From positions 62,001-126,000 of the forward strand of contig JADJJK010000002.1 in the NCBI GenBank assembly GCA_016706545.1: DNA of 64,000 nucleotides. The letters are read 5' to 3'. A program made the translations under genes and the position numbers. Positions 8,429 to 18,300 of this stretch are shown here, piece by piece. How positions within the stretch are numbered: the first letter of the stretch is position 1; every line of letters starts with the position of its first letter. This stretch comes from Myxococcales bacterium. Lineage in GTDB: Bacteria > Myxococcota_A > Polyangia > Haliangiales > Haliangiaceae. The notes beneath the pieces were generated by a model. It made no database searches. It was given only the letters and a program-made list of their open reading frames with translations, and was not told the DNA's origin.

Positions 8429-8488
8429 GCGACAATTGTCGCGTCATCTATACAATCAGCTCGGATATTGTCGACGTATCGTTACAAT
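8429..8488. promoter_or_regulatory. Cluster of ACAAT/ATTGT half-sites upstream of the small membrane protein
   Basis: A perfect 14-bp palindrome GCGACAATTGTCGC lies at 8429-8442, followed by TACAAT (8451-8456), ATTGT (8467-8471) and TACAAT (8483-8488), just before ATG 8495. Alternating ACAAT and ATTGT make several inverted repeats. The stretch is AT-rich for this genome, so it is probably a promoter with operator sites. The cognate regulator is unknown. Confidence 0.5.
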
Positions 8489-8494
8489 TATCCT

Positions 8495-8998
8495 ATGCAG
8501 GCAAGCGCCCAAGTCCTGGATCTCGGCCGTCGCGCAGATGGATCGATGGATGCGGTCGCGGCCGGACGCTGGGCGCGGCGGATCAGCGCGAGAGCGCGAC
8601 AACGGCGACGCGCGCTGATCGTGGGGCTCTCGGGGACAGCAGCGGCGGGGCTCGCCCTGCCCTTCACCACCGCGAGTCCGGAAGCGGCCAGCATCCTGGC
8701 GGTGGCCGCCATGGCGCTGCTCGCCGGGCAGCGCTGGGCCCTGGGCGTCATCATCGTCGCAGAGCTCGCGCTGGTGCGCGCCCTCTTGCCGATCGCGCTG
8801 CAGCCGCCGCTCGACCACGGCGCCGCGCTCGCGTGGGTGTCGCTCGCCGCCATGGTGCCCGGGATCCTGACCATGCGGCGAGGCGCTGCCGCGCTCGCGC
8901 TCCTGGCCATGCGGCGAAGGACGAGCGCCGCGTGCCGCCTCATCCACGCTGCGCTGCTGGTCCTGGCGCTGCTGTGCGGCTGCGGCCCCTGGCTCTGA
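8495..8998 (+). CDS. Small integral membrane protein, unknown function
   Basis: A 167-residue protein that is not recognised. The N-terminal ~45 residues are Arg-rich (RRISARARQRRR) and presumably cytoplasmic. At least four hydrophobic segments follow: ALIVGLSGTAAAGLALP, ASILAVAAMALLAG, WALGVIIVAELALVRALL and a C-terminal ALLVLALLCGCG. ATG 8495 is chosen because it directly follows the cluster of half-sites. A TTG-started form from 8468 would run through those sites. The stop overlaps the base of a hairpin. Confidence 0.5.
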   Translation: MQASAQVLDLGRRADGSMDAVAAGRWARRISARARQRRRALIVGLSGTAAAGLALPFTTASPEAASILAVAAMALLAGQRWALGVIIVAELALVRALLPIALQPPLDHGAALAWVSLAAMVPGILTMRRGAAALALLAMRRRTSAACRLIHAALLVLALLCGCGPWL

Positions 8999-9023
8999 TC
9001 GGCCGGTCAAGCGACCGGCCGAT
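8998..9023 (+). other. 11-bp stem hairpin between membrane protein and methyltransferase
   Basis: ATCGGCCGGTC, loop AAGC, GACCGGCCGAT form a perfect stem-loop starting at the last base of the previous stop codon. There is no U-run after it, so it is at best an atypical terminator. It also buries the ATG at 9022, which argues that the methyltransferase starts downstream at GTG 9079. Confidence 0.5.
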
Positions 9024-9078
9024 GGCCCGTGGACAGGCGACGTGGCAAGCTGCGCGCCTTGCTCCGCAAGGCCTCCTC

Positions 9079-10119
9079 GTGACCTCGCCCAACGCGCCCC
9101 CCACGGACGACCCGCGCAACCAGCACTGGCAGCGCGCCTTCACCGAGCGCGCCAGCGAACACTGGACGCCGCAGCGCACCGCCGAGCTCTCGAGCGGCAA
9201 AGCCCTGCTGCTCCCGCCCGGCGAGGCGGCCCCCCTGCTGCGCGCCATGGGGCTCTTGCATCGCGACGCCAGCATGCCGCCGCGCCAGGTCCGCAAGTAC
9301 TGGCAGGTGAGCCACATGGTGACCCTGCTCGGCGCGTCCGTGCGAGCGCTCCTGGCGGCGCATGGCCCCGTGACCATCCTCGACGCCGGCTGCGGCCGCT
9401 CGTATCTCTCGATGGCGCTGGCCTGGGTGGCGGAGCACCGCTGGGGCGGTCAGGTGCGGATCCTCGGCGTCGATCGCAACCCCGACGTGATCGAAGCGTG
9501 CCGACAGCGCAGCCAGCAAGCGGGGCTCGCGCACGCGCTGACCTTTCGCGCCGCCGCCCTGGAGGATCTCCGCGACCACCTCGAAGACGCCCCCATCCAC
9601 GCGCTCTTGTCCTTGCACGCCTGCGACACCGCCACCTGCGATGCGCTGGCGCTCGCCGTGCAGCTCAAGGCCAGCCTGGTCGCGGTGGCGCCGTGCTGCC
9701 AGGCCGAGCTGGCCCGCGGCTGGGCAGGACTCGCCGCCAGGTACGACTTCGCGCCGCCGGCGACGCCAGCGGATGGAGCGGATGGAGCGGATGGAGCGGA
9801 TGGAGCAGCAGGCCGTGACGACGCACCGGCCACGGCGTTTCGCACCATCTGGGCCACGCCGCACCTGCGCCGCGAGACCGCCGCCGACCTCACCGACGCG
9901 ATGCGAGCCTTGCTCCTGCGCGCGTGCGGCTACCGCGTGAGCGCCATCGAGTTCGTGCCCGCGGAGCACACGCGCAAGAACACCCTCCTGCGCGGCGAGG
10001 CGACCGCTCTCTCGGCCGCGGAGCGCGCCGCCGCCGTCCACGAGTACCGTGCGCTCGTGGCCGCCACTGGCGGCGTCGGCCTTGGCCTCGAGCGCGTGCT
10101 CGGCCTCGCCGACGCATAG
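9079..10119 (+). CDS. SAM-dependent methyltransferase (Methyltransf_32-like)
   Basis: A ~346-residue class I methyltransferase. The SAM-binding motif I is ILDAGCGRSYLSMAL, followed by the acidic strand end VRILGVDRNPDVI. LLSLHACDTATCDALA and VAVAPCCQAEL fit the Methyltransf_32/GSTCD-like group, in which a PCC motif follows the SAM fold. The C-terminal part has VPAEHTRKNTLLR. The substrate is unknown. GTG 9079 is preferred because AAGG lies seven bases upstream and because ATG 9022 lies inside a hairpin. A 9-bp tandem repeat adds Asp-Gly-Ala units near residue 233. It is followed after 138 bp by the hydrogenase operon; no functional link is evident. Confidence 0.65.
   Translation: MTSPNAPPTDDPRNQHWQRAFTERASEHWTPQRTAELSSGKALLLPPGEAAPLLRAMGLLHRDASMPPRQVRKYWQVSHMVTLLGASVRALLAAHGPVTILDAGCGRSYLSMALAWVAEHRWGGQVRILGVDRNPDVIEACRQRSQQAGLAHALTFRAAALEDLRDHLEDAPIHALLSLHACDTATCDALALAVQLKASLVAVAPCCQAELARGWAGLAARYDFAPPATPADGADGADGADGAAGRDDAPATAFRTIWATPHLRRETAADLTDAMRALLLRACGYRVSAIEFVPAEHTRKNTLLRGEATALSAAERAAAVHEYRALVAATGGVGLGLERVLGLADA
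9772..9806 (+). repeat. 9-bp in-frame tandem repeat (GATGGAGCG)
   Basis: About four copies of GATGGAGCG lie inside the methyltransferase gene and encode repeated Asp-Gly-Ala. The length is a multiple of three, so copy number can change without breaking the frame. It falls in a loop between conserved blocks. Confidence 0.8.
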
Positions 10120-10257
10120 CATCGCCCCCGCGCGATCCCGTGCAGCCGCGGCGTGTCTCCACGACAACAGCCACCGCACCTCGGAGGTCCTCTAGGTTCA
10201 CATCCGTGGGCGCGCGCGCGCGCCTCGTGATCGCAAGTGGTATCTTCGTGACGAGCG

Positions 10258-12049
10258 ATGTCCTCCTCCGATCGAGATCTAGCGGCGGTCCTCGCGCGCC
10301 ATCGATACGACGGCACGCGCCTGGTGCAGATCTTGCGCGACGTGATGGATCCGACCGGCTACATCTCCCGGCCGACCATCACCCAGGTCGCCGAGTCGCT
10401 CCACTTGCCGCGAGCCCACGTCGAGGGCGTGGTGGGCTTCTACGCCTTCTTCTCCTCCGAGCCGCGCGGTCGCTTCCGCGTGCTGTTTAGCGACAACATC
10501 ACGGACGAGCTCGCCGGATCGCAGGAGCTGCGCCAGCGCATGCTCGATGCGTTCCGGGTGGACCCCGACGAAGTCAGCCGCGATGGGCTGGTCAGCATCG
10601 GCACCACCTCCTGCACCGGGCTCTGTGACCAGGGCCCGGCGATGCTGGTCAACGGCCGCGCCATCGCCCGGCTGACGCCGGCGCGCATCGGCGCGATCTC
10701 CTCGCTCATCCGCGGCGGCTCGCCGGTCAGCGACTGGCCCGCCAACCTGTTCACCATCGACAGCCACGTGATGCGCCGAGATCTCCTGCTGTCAGCGCCC
10801 TTGCGGCCCGGCGAGAGCCTGGCCGCCGCCGTGGTACGCGGTCGTCAGGCCACGCTCGCCGAGCTGCGAGCCTCCGGCCTGCGAGGGCGTGGCGGCGCGG
10901 GCTTTGCCACCGCCACCAAGTGGGAGGCCTGCGCGCAGGCCCCCGGCCCGGAGCGCTACGTGGTGTGCAACGCGGACGAGGGCGAGCCGGGCACCTTCAA
11001 GGACCGAGAGCTGCTCACCCACCACGCGCACGAGGTGATCGAGGGCATGACGGTCGCCGCGTTCCTGGTGGGCGCGCAGCGCGGCTTCATCTATCTGCGC
11101 GGCGAGTATCCGTTCCTGATCGCGCCGCTCGAGGCCGTCCTCGCCGAGCGGCGCGCGCTCGGCCTTTTGGGCCGCGCGGTGGCGGGCTGCGCCGAGCTCG
11201 ACTTCGACGTCGAGCTGCACGTGGGCGCCGGCGCCTATGTGTGCGGCGAGGAGTCCGCGCTCCTCGAGTCGCTCGAGGGCAAGCGCGGCATCCCGCGCAA
11301 CCGCCCACCCTACCCGGTGACGCACGGCTACCTGGGCAAGCCCACCGTGGTCAACAACGTGGAGACGCTGCTGGCGGTGGCCCACCTGGCCAAGCACGGC
11401 GGCGCCTGGTTTCGCGCGGCGGGCACGCCGAAGTCCGCGGGCACCAAGCTCCTGTCGGTCTCCGGTGACGTCGCGCGCCCCGGCATCTACGAGGTGCCCT
11501 TCGGCGTGAGCATCCGCAGCGTGCTGCAGGACGCTGGCGCCAAGGAGCCGCAGGCAGTCCAGGTCGGCGGCCCCTCTGGCGTGCTGCTGGCGGCGCACGA
11601 GTTCGAGCGCAAGCTCGGCTTCGAGGACGTGCCGAGCGCTGGCGCGTTCATGGTGTTCGACCAGACGCGCGACATCCTGGCGGTGGCCAACAACTTCGCC
11701 CGGTTCTTCGCGCACGAGAGCTGCGGGTTTTGCACCCCGTGCCGGGTGGGCACCACGCTTGGCCGCCAGCTTCATGGAGCGCATCGTGCGCGGCAAGGGA
11801 TCCCGCCGCGACGTCAAGGACCTGCTGCGCGTGTCGCAGCTCCTCAAGAGCGCGAGCCACTGCGGGCTCGGCACCACCGCCGCCAACCCCGTCCTCGACG
11901 CGCTGGCGAAGTTCCGCCCGAGCTTTGACCACGCGCTCGCCTCGCTGGAGGCGCAGCCAGCGTTCGATCTCGACGAATCGCTGGCCCCGGCGCGAGAGGC
12001 CACCGCGCGCGACGACGCGGGCGCCCACTTCTCAAAGGACGAAGCATGA
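10258..12049 (+). CDS. hoxF: NAD-reducing hydrogenase diaphorase subunit HoxF (NuoE-NuoF fusion), one frameshift
   Basis: HoxF binds FMN and NAD(H) and passes electrons to the hydrogenase module. Residues ~1-150 are NuoE-like, with only one visible Cys pair (SCTGLCDQG, ~118); the other pair normally used for a [2Fe-2S] cluster is absent. NuoF-like features follow: GLRGRGGAGFA (~207, FMN/NAD site), VVCNADEGEPGTFKDR, CGEESALLESLEGKRG and the [4Fe-4S] ligands SCGFCTPC (~487). Just after CRVGTTL, near 11760, the frame changes: the rest (AASFMERIVRGKG, then SASHCGLGTT with the fourth Cys) lies in the frame ending at 12049. Deleting one G from CTTGGCC gives an intact 596-residue protein, the usual HoxF length. 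The stop overlaps hoxU by ATGA. Confidence 0.85.
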
Positions 12050-12783
12050 GCGACGAGCGCAAGACCTTCACGCTCGATGGCCAGGACGTCGAGTTCACCG
12101 AGGGCCAGACCATCTTGCAGGCCGCGCTGGCGTCCGGCACCTACGTGCCCTCGCTGTGCTACCACCCGGAGTTTCGGCCCCACGGGAGCTGCAAGGTCTG
12201 CACGGTCAAGGTCAACGGGCGGACCACCGCGAGCTGCACCACGCCGGCCACCGCCGGCGACACGGTGGAGCTGGCCACCGACGACCTCAAGGATCTGCGC
12301 AAGAACCTGGTCCAGTTCCTGTTCACCGAGGGCAACCACTTCTGCCCGTCCTGCGAGCAGAGCGGCAACTGCCAGCTCCAGGCGGTGGGCTACGAGCTGG
12401 GCGTGGTCAGCGGGCACTACAACCCGCTGTTTCCCAGCCGCCCGGTCGACGCCTCGCACCCGGACGTGCTGCTGGAGCTCAACCGCTGCATCCTGTGCGA
12501 GCTGTGTGTCCGCGCGAGCGCGCTGGTGGACCGCAAGCACGTGTTCTCGCTGTCGGGCCGCGGCATCACCAAGCACCTGGTCGTCAACGCGGAGTCGGGG
12601 CGCCTCGCGGACACCAACCTCTCGGTCGAGGACAAGGCCATGAGCGTGTGCCCGGTGGGCGTCATCTTGCGCAAGCGCCGAGGCTTCCGCGTCCCCATCG
12701 GCGAGCGCACCTTCGATACCCACACCGCCAGCGAGATCGCGCTGGCCGGGGCCAGGGGCCCGACCGAGGACGGCGCGCCATGA
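12046..12783 (+). CDS. hoxU: Hydrogenase diaphorase iron-sulfur subunit HoxU
   Basis: A 245-residue NuoG-N-terminal-like protein that wires electrons between HoxF and HoxYH. A plant-type [2Fe-2S] ferredoxin domain (~1-85) has SLCYHPEFRPHGSCKVC and TASC. The His/Cys [4Fe-4S] motif NHFCPSCEQSGNCQL is at ~102-116. A further [4Fe-4S] site is formed by NRCILCELC (~146) with a distal MSVCPVG. Length fits HoxU. It starts with ATG 12046, overlapping the end of hoxF, and its stop overlaps the ATG of hoxY, so subunit synthesis should be coupled. Confidence 0.92.
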   Translation: MSDERKTFTLDGQDVEFTEGQTILQAALASGTYVPSLCYHPEFRPHGSCKVCTVKVNGRTTASCTTPATAGDTVELATDDLKDLRKNLVQFLFTEGNHFCPSCEQSGNCQLQAVGYELGVVSGHYNPLFPSRPVDASHPDVLLELNRCILCELCVRASALVDRKHVFSLSGRGITKHLVVNAESGRLADTNLSVEDKAMSVCPVGVILRKRRGFRVPIGERTFDTHTASEIALAGARGPTEDGAP

Positions 12784-13328
12784 GCGCGGCCCGAAAGAAG
12801 CTGCGGGTCGCCACCACCTCGCTGGCGGGCTGCTTTGGCTGTCACATGTCGCTCCTGGACATCGACGAGCGGCTGGTCGAGCTGCTCGAGTACATCGAGC
12901 TGGACGCCTCCCCGCTCACCGACAAGAAGCACGTCGGCCCGTGCGACCTGGGCATCGTCGAGGGCGGGCTGTGCAACGCCGAGAACGTGCATGTGCTGCG
13001 CGAGTTTCGCAAGCACTGCAAGATCCTGGTGGCGTTCGGCGCCTGCGCCGTCAACGGCGGCCTGCCCGCGCAGCGCAACCACCTCGACATCCGGGACTGT
13101 CTCCAGACGGTGTATCTCACCGGGCTGGGGGTCGAGCGCGGGTTCATCCCCAACGATCCGGAGCTGCCGCTGCCGCTGGCGCAGGTGCATCCGCTCCACG
13201 ACGTGGTCAAGATCGACTACTTCCTGCCCGGCTGCCCGCCCTCCGCCGAGGCCATCTGGCAGTTCTTGACCGATCTGGTCGCCGGCCGCACGCCCCAGCT
13301 TGGCCACGGGCTCATCCACTACGACTGA
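12780..13328 (+). CDS. hoxY: [NiFe] hydrogenase small subunit HoxY
   Basis: A 182-residue small subunit of the cytoplasmic NAD-linked hydrogenase, carrying the [4Fe-4S] cluster nearest the active site. The four expected ligand regions are visible: AGCFGCHMSLLD (~17-28), VEGGLCNAENV (~60), FGACAVNGG (~85) and LPGCPPS (~155). There is no Tat signal or membrane anchor, in agreement with a soluble group 3 enzyme. The ATG overlaps the hoxU stop (ATGA), and hoxH starts eight bases after the stop. Confidence 0.93.
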   Translation: MSAARKKLRVATTSLAGCFGCHMSLLDIDERLVELLEYIELDASPLTDKKHVGPCDLGIVEGGLCNAENVHVLREFRKHCKILVAFGACAVNGGLPAQRNHLDIRDCLQTVYLTGLGVERGFIPNDPELPLPLAQVHPLHDVVKIDYFLPGCPPSAEAIWQFLTDLVAGRTPQLGHGLIHYD

Positions 13329-13335
13329 GGTGCGT

Positions 13336-14814
13336 ATGGTCAGCGATCTAGAGAAGGCCAAGGACCCGCAGAAGCTCCGGCGCATCGCCATCGATCCGGT
13401 GTCGCGCGTCGAGGGTCACGGCAAGGTGACCATCTTGCTCGACGACCAGCACCGGGTCCATCAGGTGCGCCTGCACATCGTCGAGTTCCGCGGCTTCGAG
13501 CGCTTCATCCAGGGCCGCCCGTACTGGGAGGTGCCGGTGATGGTGCAGCGGCTGTGCGGCATCTGCCCGGTCAGCCACCACCTGGCCGCCTCCAAGGCGC
13601 TCGACCACGTGGTCGGCGCCGCGCGCGTGCCAGACACCGCGGACCGGGTGCGCCGCCTCATGCACTACGGCCAGATCTTGCAGTCGCACGCGCTGCACTT
13701 CTACCACCTGTCCTCGCCCGACCTGCTGTTTGGCTTTGGCAGCGATCCCGAGCAGCGCAACATCGTCGGCGTTCTGGCGGCGTACCCGGACATCGCGCGT
13801 CAGGGCGTGATGCTGCGAAAGTTTGGCCAGGAGGCCATCCGCATCACCGCCGGCAAGCGCGTGCATGGCACCGGCTCGGTCCCGGGCGGGGTCAACAAGG
13901 CGGTGTCGGCGGCCGATCGTGACGAGCTGGCGCGCGCGCTGCCGCAGGTGCTCGACTGGGCGCAACAAGGCGTGAGGCTGGTCGCCGAGCTGCACCTGGC
14001 CAACCGCCGCGCCTACGACGAGTTTGGCACCGTGAGCTCCAGCCTGATGTCGCTGGTGGGGCGCGACGGCAAGCTCGACCTCTACGACGGCGTGTTGCGG
14101 GCGCGCGACGCCGACGGCACCCTCATCTTCGACGGCGTCGAGCCGGCCGAGTACCACACCCAGCTCCGAGAGAACGTGCGCTCGTGGAGCTACATGAAGT
14201 TCCCCTTCATCCAATCGCGCGGCGCCGACGAAGGTTGGTACAAGGTTGGCCCGCTGGCCCGGGTGCAGAACTGCGACGCCATCGGCACCCCGCTGGCGGA
14301 GGCCGCCCGGCAGGAGCTGCTGGCCCTGGCACCTGGGCGGCTGCTGCACGCGCCGCTCATGTTTCACTGGGCTCGCATGATCGAGCTCCTGCACGCGGCG
14401 GAGATGATCGGCCTTCTGCTCGATGATCCGGCGCTGCAGAGCGGCACGCTGACCGCCAGCGGCCCGCGCGCCACCAGCGGGGTCGGCATCATCGAGGCGC
14501 CGCGCGGCACGCTCATCCACCACTACGAGGTCGACAGCCAGGACCTCGTCACCATGTGCAACCTCATCGTCTCGACCACGCACAACAACCAGGCGATGAA
14601 CGAGGCGATCCGCCAGGTCGCGCGCCAGCACCTCGACGGCCATGAGCCCACCGAGGGCCTGCTCAACCACATCGAGGTCGCCATCCGCGCCTTCGACCCG
14701 TGCCTGTCCTGCGCCACCCACGCGCTGGGCAAGATGCCGCTGGCTGTGGAGCTGGTGGCGCCCGACGGCCGCGTGGTGCAGCGCCTGGTGCGAGACGCCG
14801 AGTCCGTGGGATGA
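13336..14814 (+). CDS. hoxH: [NiFe] hydrogenase large subunit HoxH
   Basis: A 492-residue catalytic subunit holding the Ni-Fe(CN)2CO site. Both Cys pairs are present: RLCGICPVSHH (~72) and DPCLSCATH (~454), as is the conserved HIVEFRGFERF near the N-terminus. About 30 residues follow the last motif (ALGKMPLAVEL onward). This is the C-terminal extension that the HoxW protease is expected to remove after nickel insertion. Sequence type and gene order (F-U-Y-H-W) match group 3d bidirectional NAD-reducing hydrogenases such as the Ralstonia soluble hydrogenase. ATG 13336 follows the hoxY stop closely. The stop overlaps hoxW by ATGA. Confidence 0.94.
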   Translation: MVSDLEKAKDPQKLRRIAIDPVSRVEGHGKVTILLDDQHRVHQVRLHIVEFRGFERFIQGRPYWEVPVMVQRLCGICPVSHHLAASKALDHVVGAARVPDTADRVRRLMHYGQILQSHALHFYHLSSPDLLFGFGSDPEQRNIVGVLAAYPDIARQGVMLRKFGQEAIRITAGKRVHGTGSVPGGVNKAVSAADRDELARALPQVLDWAQQGVRLVAELHLANRRAYDEFGTVSSSLMSLVGRDGKLDLYDGVLRARDADGTLIFDGVEPAEYHTQLRENVRSWSYMKFPFIQSRGADEGWYKVGPLARVQNCDAIGTPLAEAARQELLALAPGRLLHAPLMFHWARMIELLHAAEMIGLLLDDPALQSGTLTASGPRATSGVGIIEAPRGTLIHHYEVDSQDLVTMCNLIVSTTHNNQAMNEAIRQVARQHLDGHEPTEGLLNHIEVAIRAFDPCLSCATHALGKMPLAVELVAPDGRVVQRLVRDAESVG

Positions 14815-15359
14815 GCCCGGCGCCGGTCCTGGTCTTTGGCATCGGCAACCCGTCCCGCGGCGACGACGCGCTAGGCCCGCTGTTCATCGACCTGCTCGCT
14901 GCGTCGATCGCTGCTTCGGCCGCTGATTCGGCGGCTGATTCGGCGGCTGCGCCGGCCGCTGATTCGGCGGCTGCGTCGGCCGCTGATTCGGCGGCTGCGT
15001 CGCTGGACCTCGAGTGCCTCACCGACTTCCAGCTCCAGATCGAGCACGCGCTGGATCTGGTCGGACGTCGGCTGGTGATCTTCGTGGACGCCAGCGTCTC
15101 GGCGCCGGCGCCGTTTCGCTACCAGCGCGTGTGGGCCGCGCGCGACGCCTCCCACAGCTCGCACGCCATGTCGCCGCAGGCGGTGCTCGAGACGTACCAG
15201 CGCGTGGTGGGCGAGCCGCCCGAGGCGTGGACCCTGGAGATCCGCGGCGACCGCTTCGAGCTCGGGGAGCCGATCGGGGAGCCCGCGCGCGCGAACCTCT
15301 CGGCGGCGCTGGCGTTCTTCCTGTCGACGCAAGGGCGGGCCACGAGCCGCCTGCTGTGA
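14811..15359 (+). CDS. hoxW: Hydrogenase maturation protease HoxW with repeat insertion
   Basis: A 182-residue HycI/HoxW-type endopeptidase that trims the HoxH C-terminus. The N-terminal FGIGNPSRGDDALGPL supplies the first nickel-sensing acidic residue. CLTDFQLQIEHALDL and IFVDASVSAP follow as in HoxW proteins, and a downstream HSSHAMSP contributes the conserved His. Between the first two blocks lies a low-complexity insert of repeated Ala-Ala-Asp-Ser (~36-62), encoded by nearly perfect GCTGATTCGGCG-type repeats at 14918-15001. It is unlikely to be catalytic and probably forms a flexible or helical loop. hoxW is the last gene of the operon; no hyp genes are in the window. It converges on purL with only 10 bp between them. 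Confidence 0.88.
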   Translation: MSPAPVLVFGIGNPSRGDDALGPLFIDLLAASIAASAADSAADSAAAPAADSAAASAADSAAASLDLECLTDFQLQIEHALDLVGRRLVIFVDASVSAPAPFRYQRVWAARDASHSSHAMSPQAVLETYQRVVGEPPEAWTLEIRGDRFELGEPIGEPARANLSAALAFFLSTQGRATSRLL

Positions 15360-15369
15360 GCCCTCGGAG

Positions 15370-18300
15370 CTAGAGCCAGGCGCGCGCGTTGTGGAACATC
15401 TGCATCCACGGGCTGGCCTCGCCCCAGGACGGGGGACGCCAGGAGAGCTGGACGCTGCGCACCACGCGCTCGGGGTGAGGCATCAAGAGGGTCACCCGGC
15501 CATCGCGCGAGGTCACGCCGGTGATGCCGCCCGGTGAGCCGTTGGGGTTGTGCGGATAGCGGACGGCGGGCTGACCGCGATCGTCGACGAAGCGCAGGCA
15601 CACGAGCCCGCTCTCCTCCAGCGCCGCCAGGGTCTCCGGCGCGGCCTCGACCCGGCCCTCGCCGTGCGCCACCGCGATCGGCAGGCGCGATCCGGCCATG
15701 CCGCGGAAGAAGAGCGAGGGGCTCTGCGCGATCTCCACCATGACCAGCCGCGCCTCGAACTGCTCGGAGCGATTGCGCGCGAAGCGCGGCCACGGCGCGG
15801 CGGCGGCGCCCGGGATGAGCGCCGCCAGGTTCGCCATCATCTGGCAGCCGTTGCAGACGCCCAGCGCGAACGCATCGCCGCGGGCAAAGAACGCGGCCAG
15901 CGCGTCCCGCGCGGCCGGGTTGTGCAGCGCGCTGCCGGCCCAGCCACGGCCTGCGCCCAGGACGTCGCCGTACGAGAAGCCGCCGCACGCCGCCAGGCCT
16001 TGAAAGCTGGCGAGCGTCGCTCCCGCGCCACGGCCTGCGACGAGATCGGACATGTGGACGTCCACCGCCTCGAAGCCGGCGGCGGAGAACGCAGCCGCCA
16101 TCTCCACGTGCCCGTTGACGCCCTGCTCGCGCAAGATCGCCACCCGCGGCGCGGCGCCGCGCAGGACCGCTGGCGCTGACGCTGACGCCGACGCCCAGGC
16201 CGGCGGGTCGGGCTCGAAGGTCAGCTCGGAGTAGAGGCCACGGCTCTTGGCGTCCACCCGGGTGGAGTGCTCCTCATCGGCGCAGGTCGCGTCGTCACGC
16301 CAGCGCTGCAGCGCGTGCGTGGTCGAGGACCAGCGACCGCGCAGCTCGTGCAGGTCGCGACGAAGCAGCGCCTCGCCGCCCTGCCGGATCACCACCTGCG
16401 GCGCGGCCCCCTCGCCAGCGCCGCTCGCGCCGGCCTTGCCTAGCTGCACGGCGCGCCCGGCCAGCCCCACGCGCGCAAGCACCTCGGCCACCGCCGCCGC
16501 GTGCGCTGGCGCCACCGCCAGCACCGCGCCTGGCTCTTCGTGGAAGAGCCAGCTCACCGGCTCGGCGTCCGCGGGCAGCTCCAGCTCCAGGCCCACGCCG
16601 CTGCACCACGCCATCTCGAGCAGGGTGATGAGCACGCCGCCGTCGGAGCGATCGTGATAGGCGGCCAAGAGCCCCCGCGCCACCAGCTCCTGCACCGCGT
16701 CCCACAGCGCGCGCAGCAGCGCCGGGTCGTCCAGGTCAGGTGGCGTGTCGCCGATCGAGCCATAGACCTGGGCCAGCGCAGATCCGCCAAGGCGCGGCCC
16801 GCCCTCGGCAGCCAGCGGGCCCAGCTCGAGGAGCCACAGGTCGCAGCCGGCCGGCACGTCGTCGCGGACGCCGGCCCAGACGTCGCCGCGAAGCTCCGGC
16901 GTCACCGCCAGGCGCACGTCCGTCACCGGCGCGAAGGCGGTCACCACCAGCGACACCGGCGAGATCACCGCGGCGGGCCCCTGCTCGTCGCGCCACACGG
17001 TGCGCATCGACATCGAGTCCTTGCCCACCGGCACGGCGATGCCCAGCGCCGGCAGCAGCTCCAGCGCCACCGCCCGCACCGCCTCGAACAGGCGCGCGTC
17101 TTCGCCGGGCGCGCCGGCCGCGGCCATCCAGTTGCACGACAGCTTGACGTTGCCGAGCGCGCCGATCGGCGCCGCCGCCAGGTTGGTCAGCGCCTCGGTC
17201 ACCGCCATGCGCGCGGAGGCCGCCGCGCAAAGCAGCGCCAGCGGCGGTCGCTCGCCGAGCGCCATCGCCTCGCCGGCGTGGCCGGCGAAGTCCGCGCAGG
17301 TCACCGCGCAGTCCGCGACCGGGATCTGGAAGCGCCCCACCATCGCGTCGCGGCTGATGAGGCCGCCCACGGTGCGGTCGCCGATGGTCACCAGGAAGGT
17401 CTTGTCGGCGACGGTGGGCAGCGCCAGGACGCGCTCCAGCGCCTCCTCGAGCGGCAGCGCCGCGGGCGAGAACGCCTGCGCTGGCGAGGCCTGGGCGTGC
17501 GCGCGCCGCTCCATCCGCGGCGGCTTGCCCAGGATCACCTCCAGCGGCAGATCCACGGGCGGCGCGCCCAGCAACGGATCCTCCACCAGCAGGTGGCGGT
17601 CGAGGGTCGCGTACCCGACCACGGCGAACGGCGCGCGCTCGCGCTCGCAGATCGTCGCCAGCTCGGCCACGCGCTCGGCGGCCACCGCCAGCACGTAGCG
17701 CTCTTGCGCCTCGTTGCACCACAGCTCGCGCGGCGACAACCCGGGTTCGCCGCTGGGGATCTTGCGCAGGTCGATGCGCGCCCCCAGCTTCTGATCGTTG
17801 ACCAGCTCCGGCAGCGCGTTGGAGAGCCCGCCTGCGCCCACGTCGTGAAGAGACAGGATGGGGTTGTCTGGGCCGAGCGCCGCGCAGCGCTCGATGACCT
17901 CCTGACAGCGGCGCTCCATCTCGGCGTTGTCGCGCTGCACCGAGGCGAAATCCAGCTCGCTGCGCAAACTGCCCTGGGCCAGCGACGACGCCGCGCCGCC
18001 GCCCAGGCCGATGAGCAACGCCGGACCGCCCAGCACCACCAGCGCCGCGCCCGCCGGCACCGCCGCCTTGTCGATGTGCTCGGCGCGCAGGTTGCCGAGC
18101 CCGCCGGCCAGCATGATCGGCTTGTGGTACCCGCGCACCGTCGGCGCCTGCGCGTCGCCGCCCGGCACGGCCAGCTCGAAGGTGCGGAAGTAGCCGAGGA
18201 TCCCCGGCCGACCAAACTCGTTGTTGAAGGCCGCCGCGCCGAGCGGGCCGTCGACCATGATCTCGAAGGGGCTGGCGATGTGCGCGGGCTTGCGCTCCGG

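Noticed and set aside
10120..10257. Sigma-54 promoter for the hox operon
   Set aside because: No TGGCACG-N4-TTGC-like element was found; only GC runs are visible.
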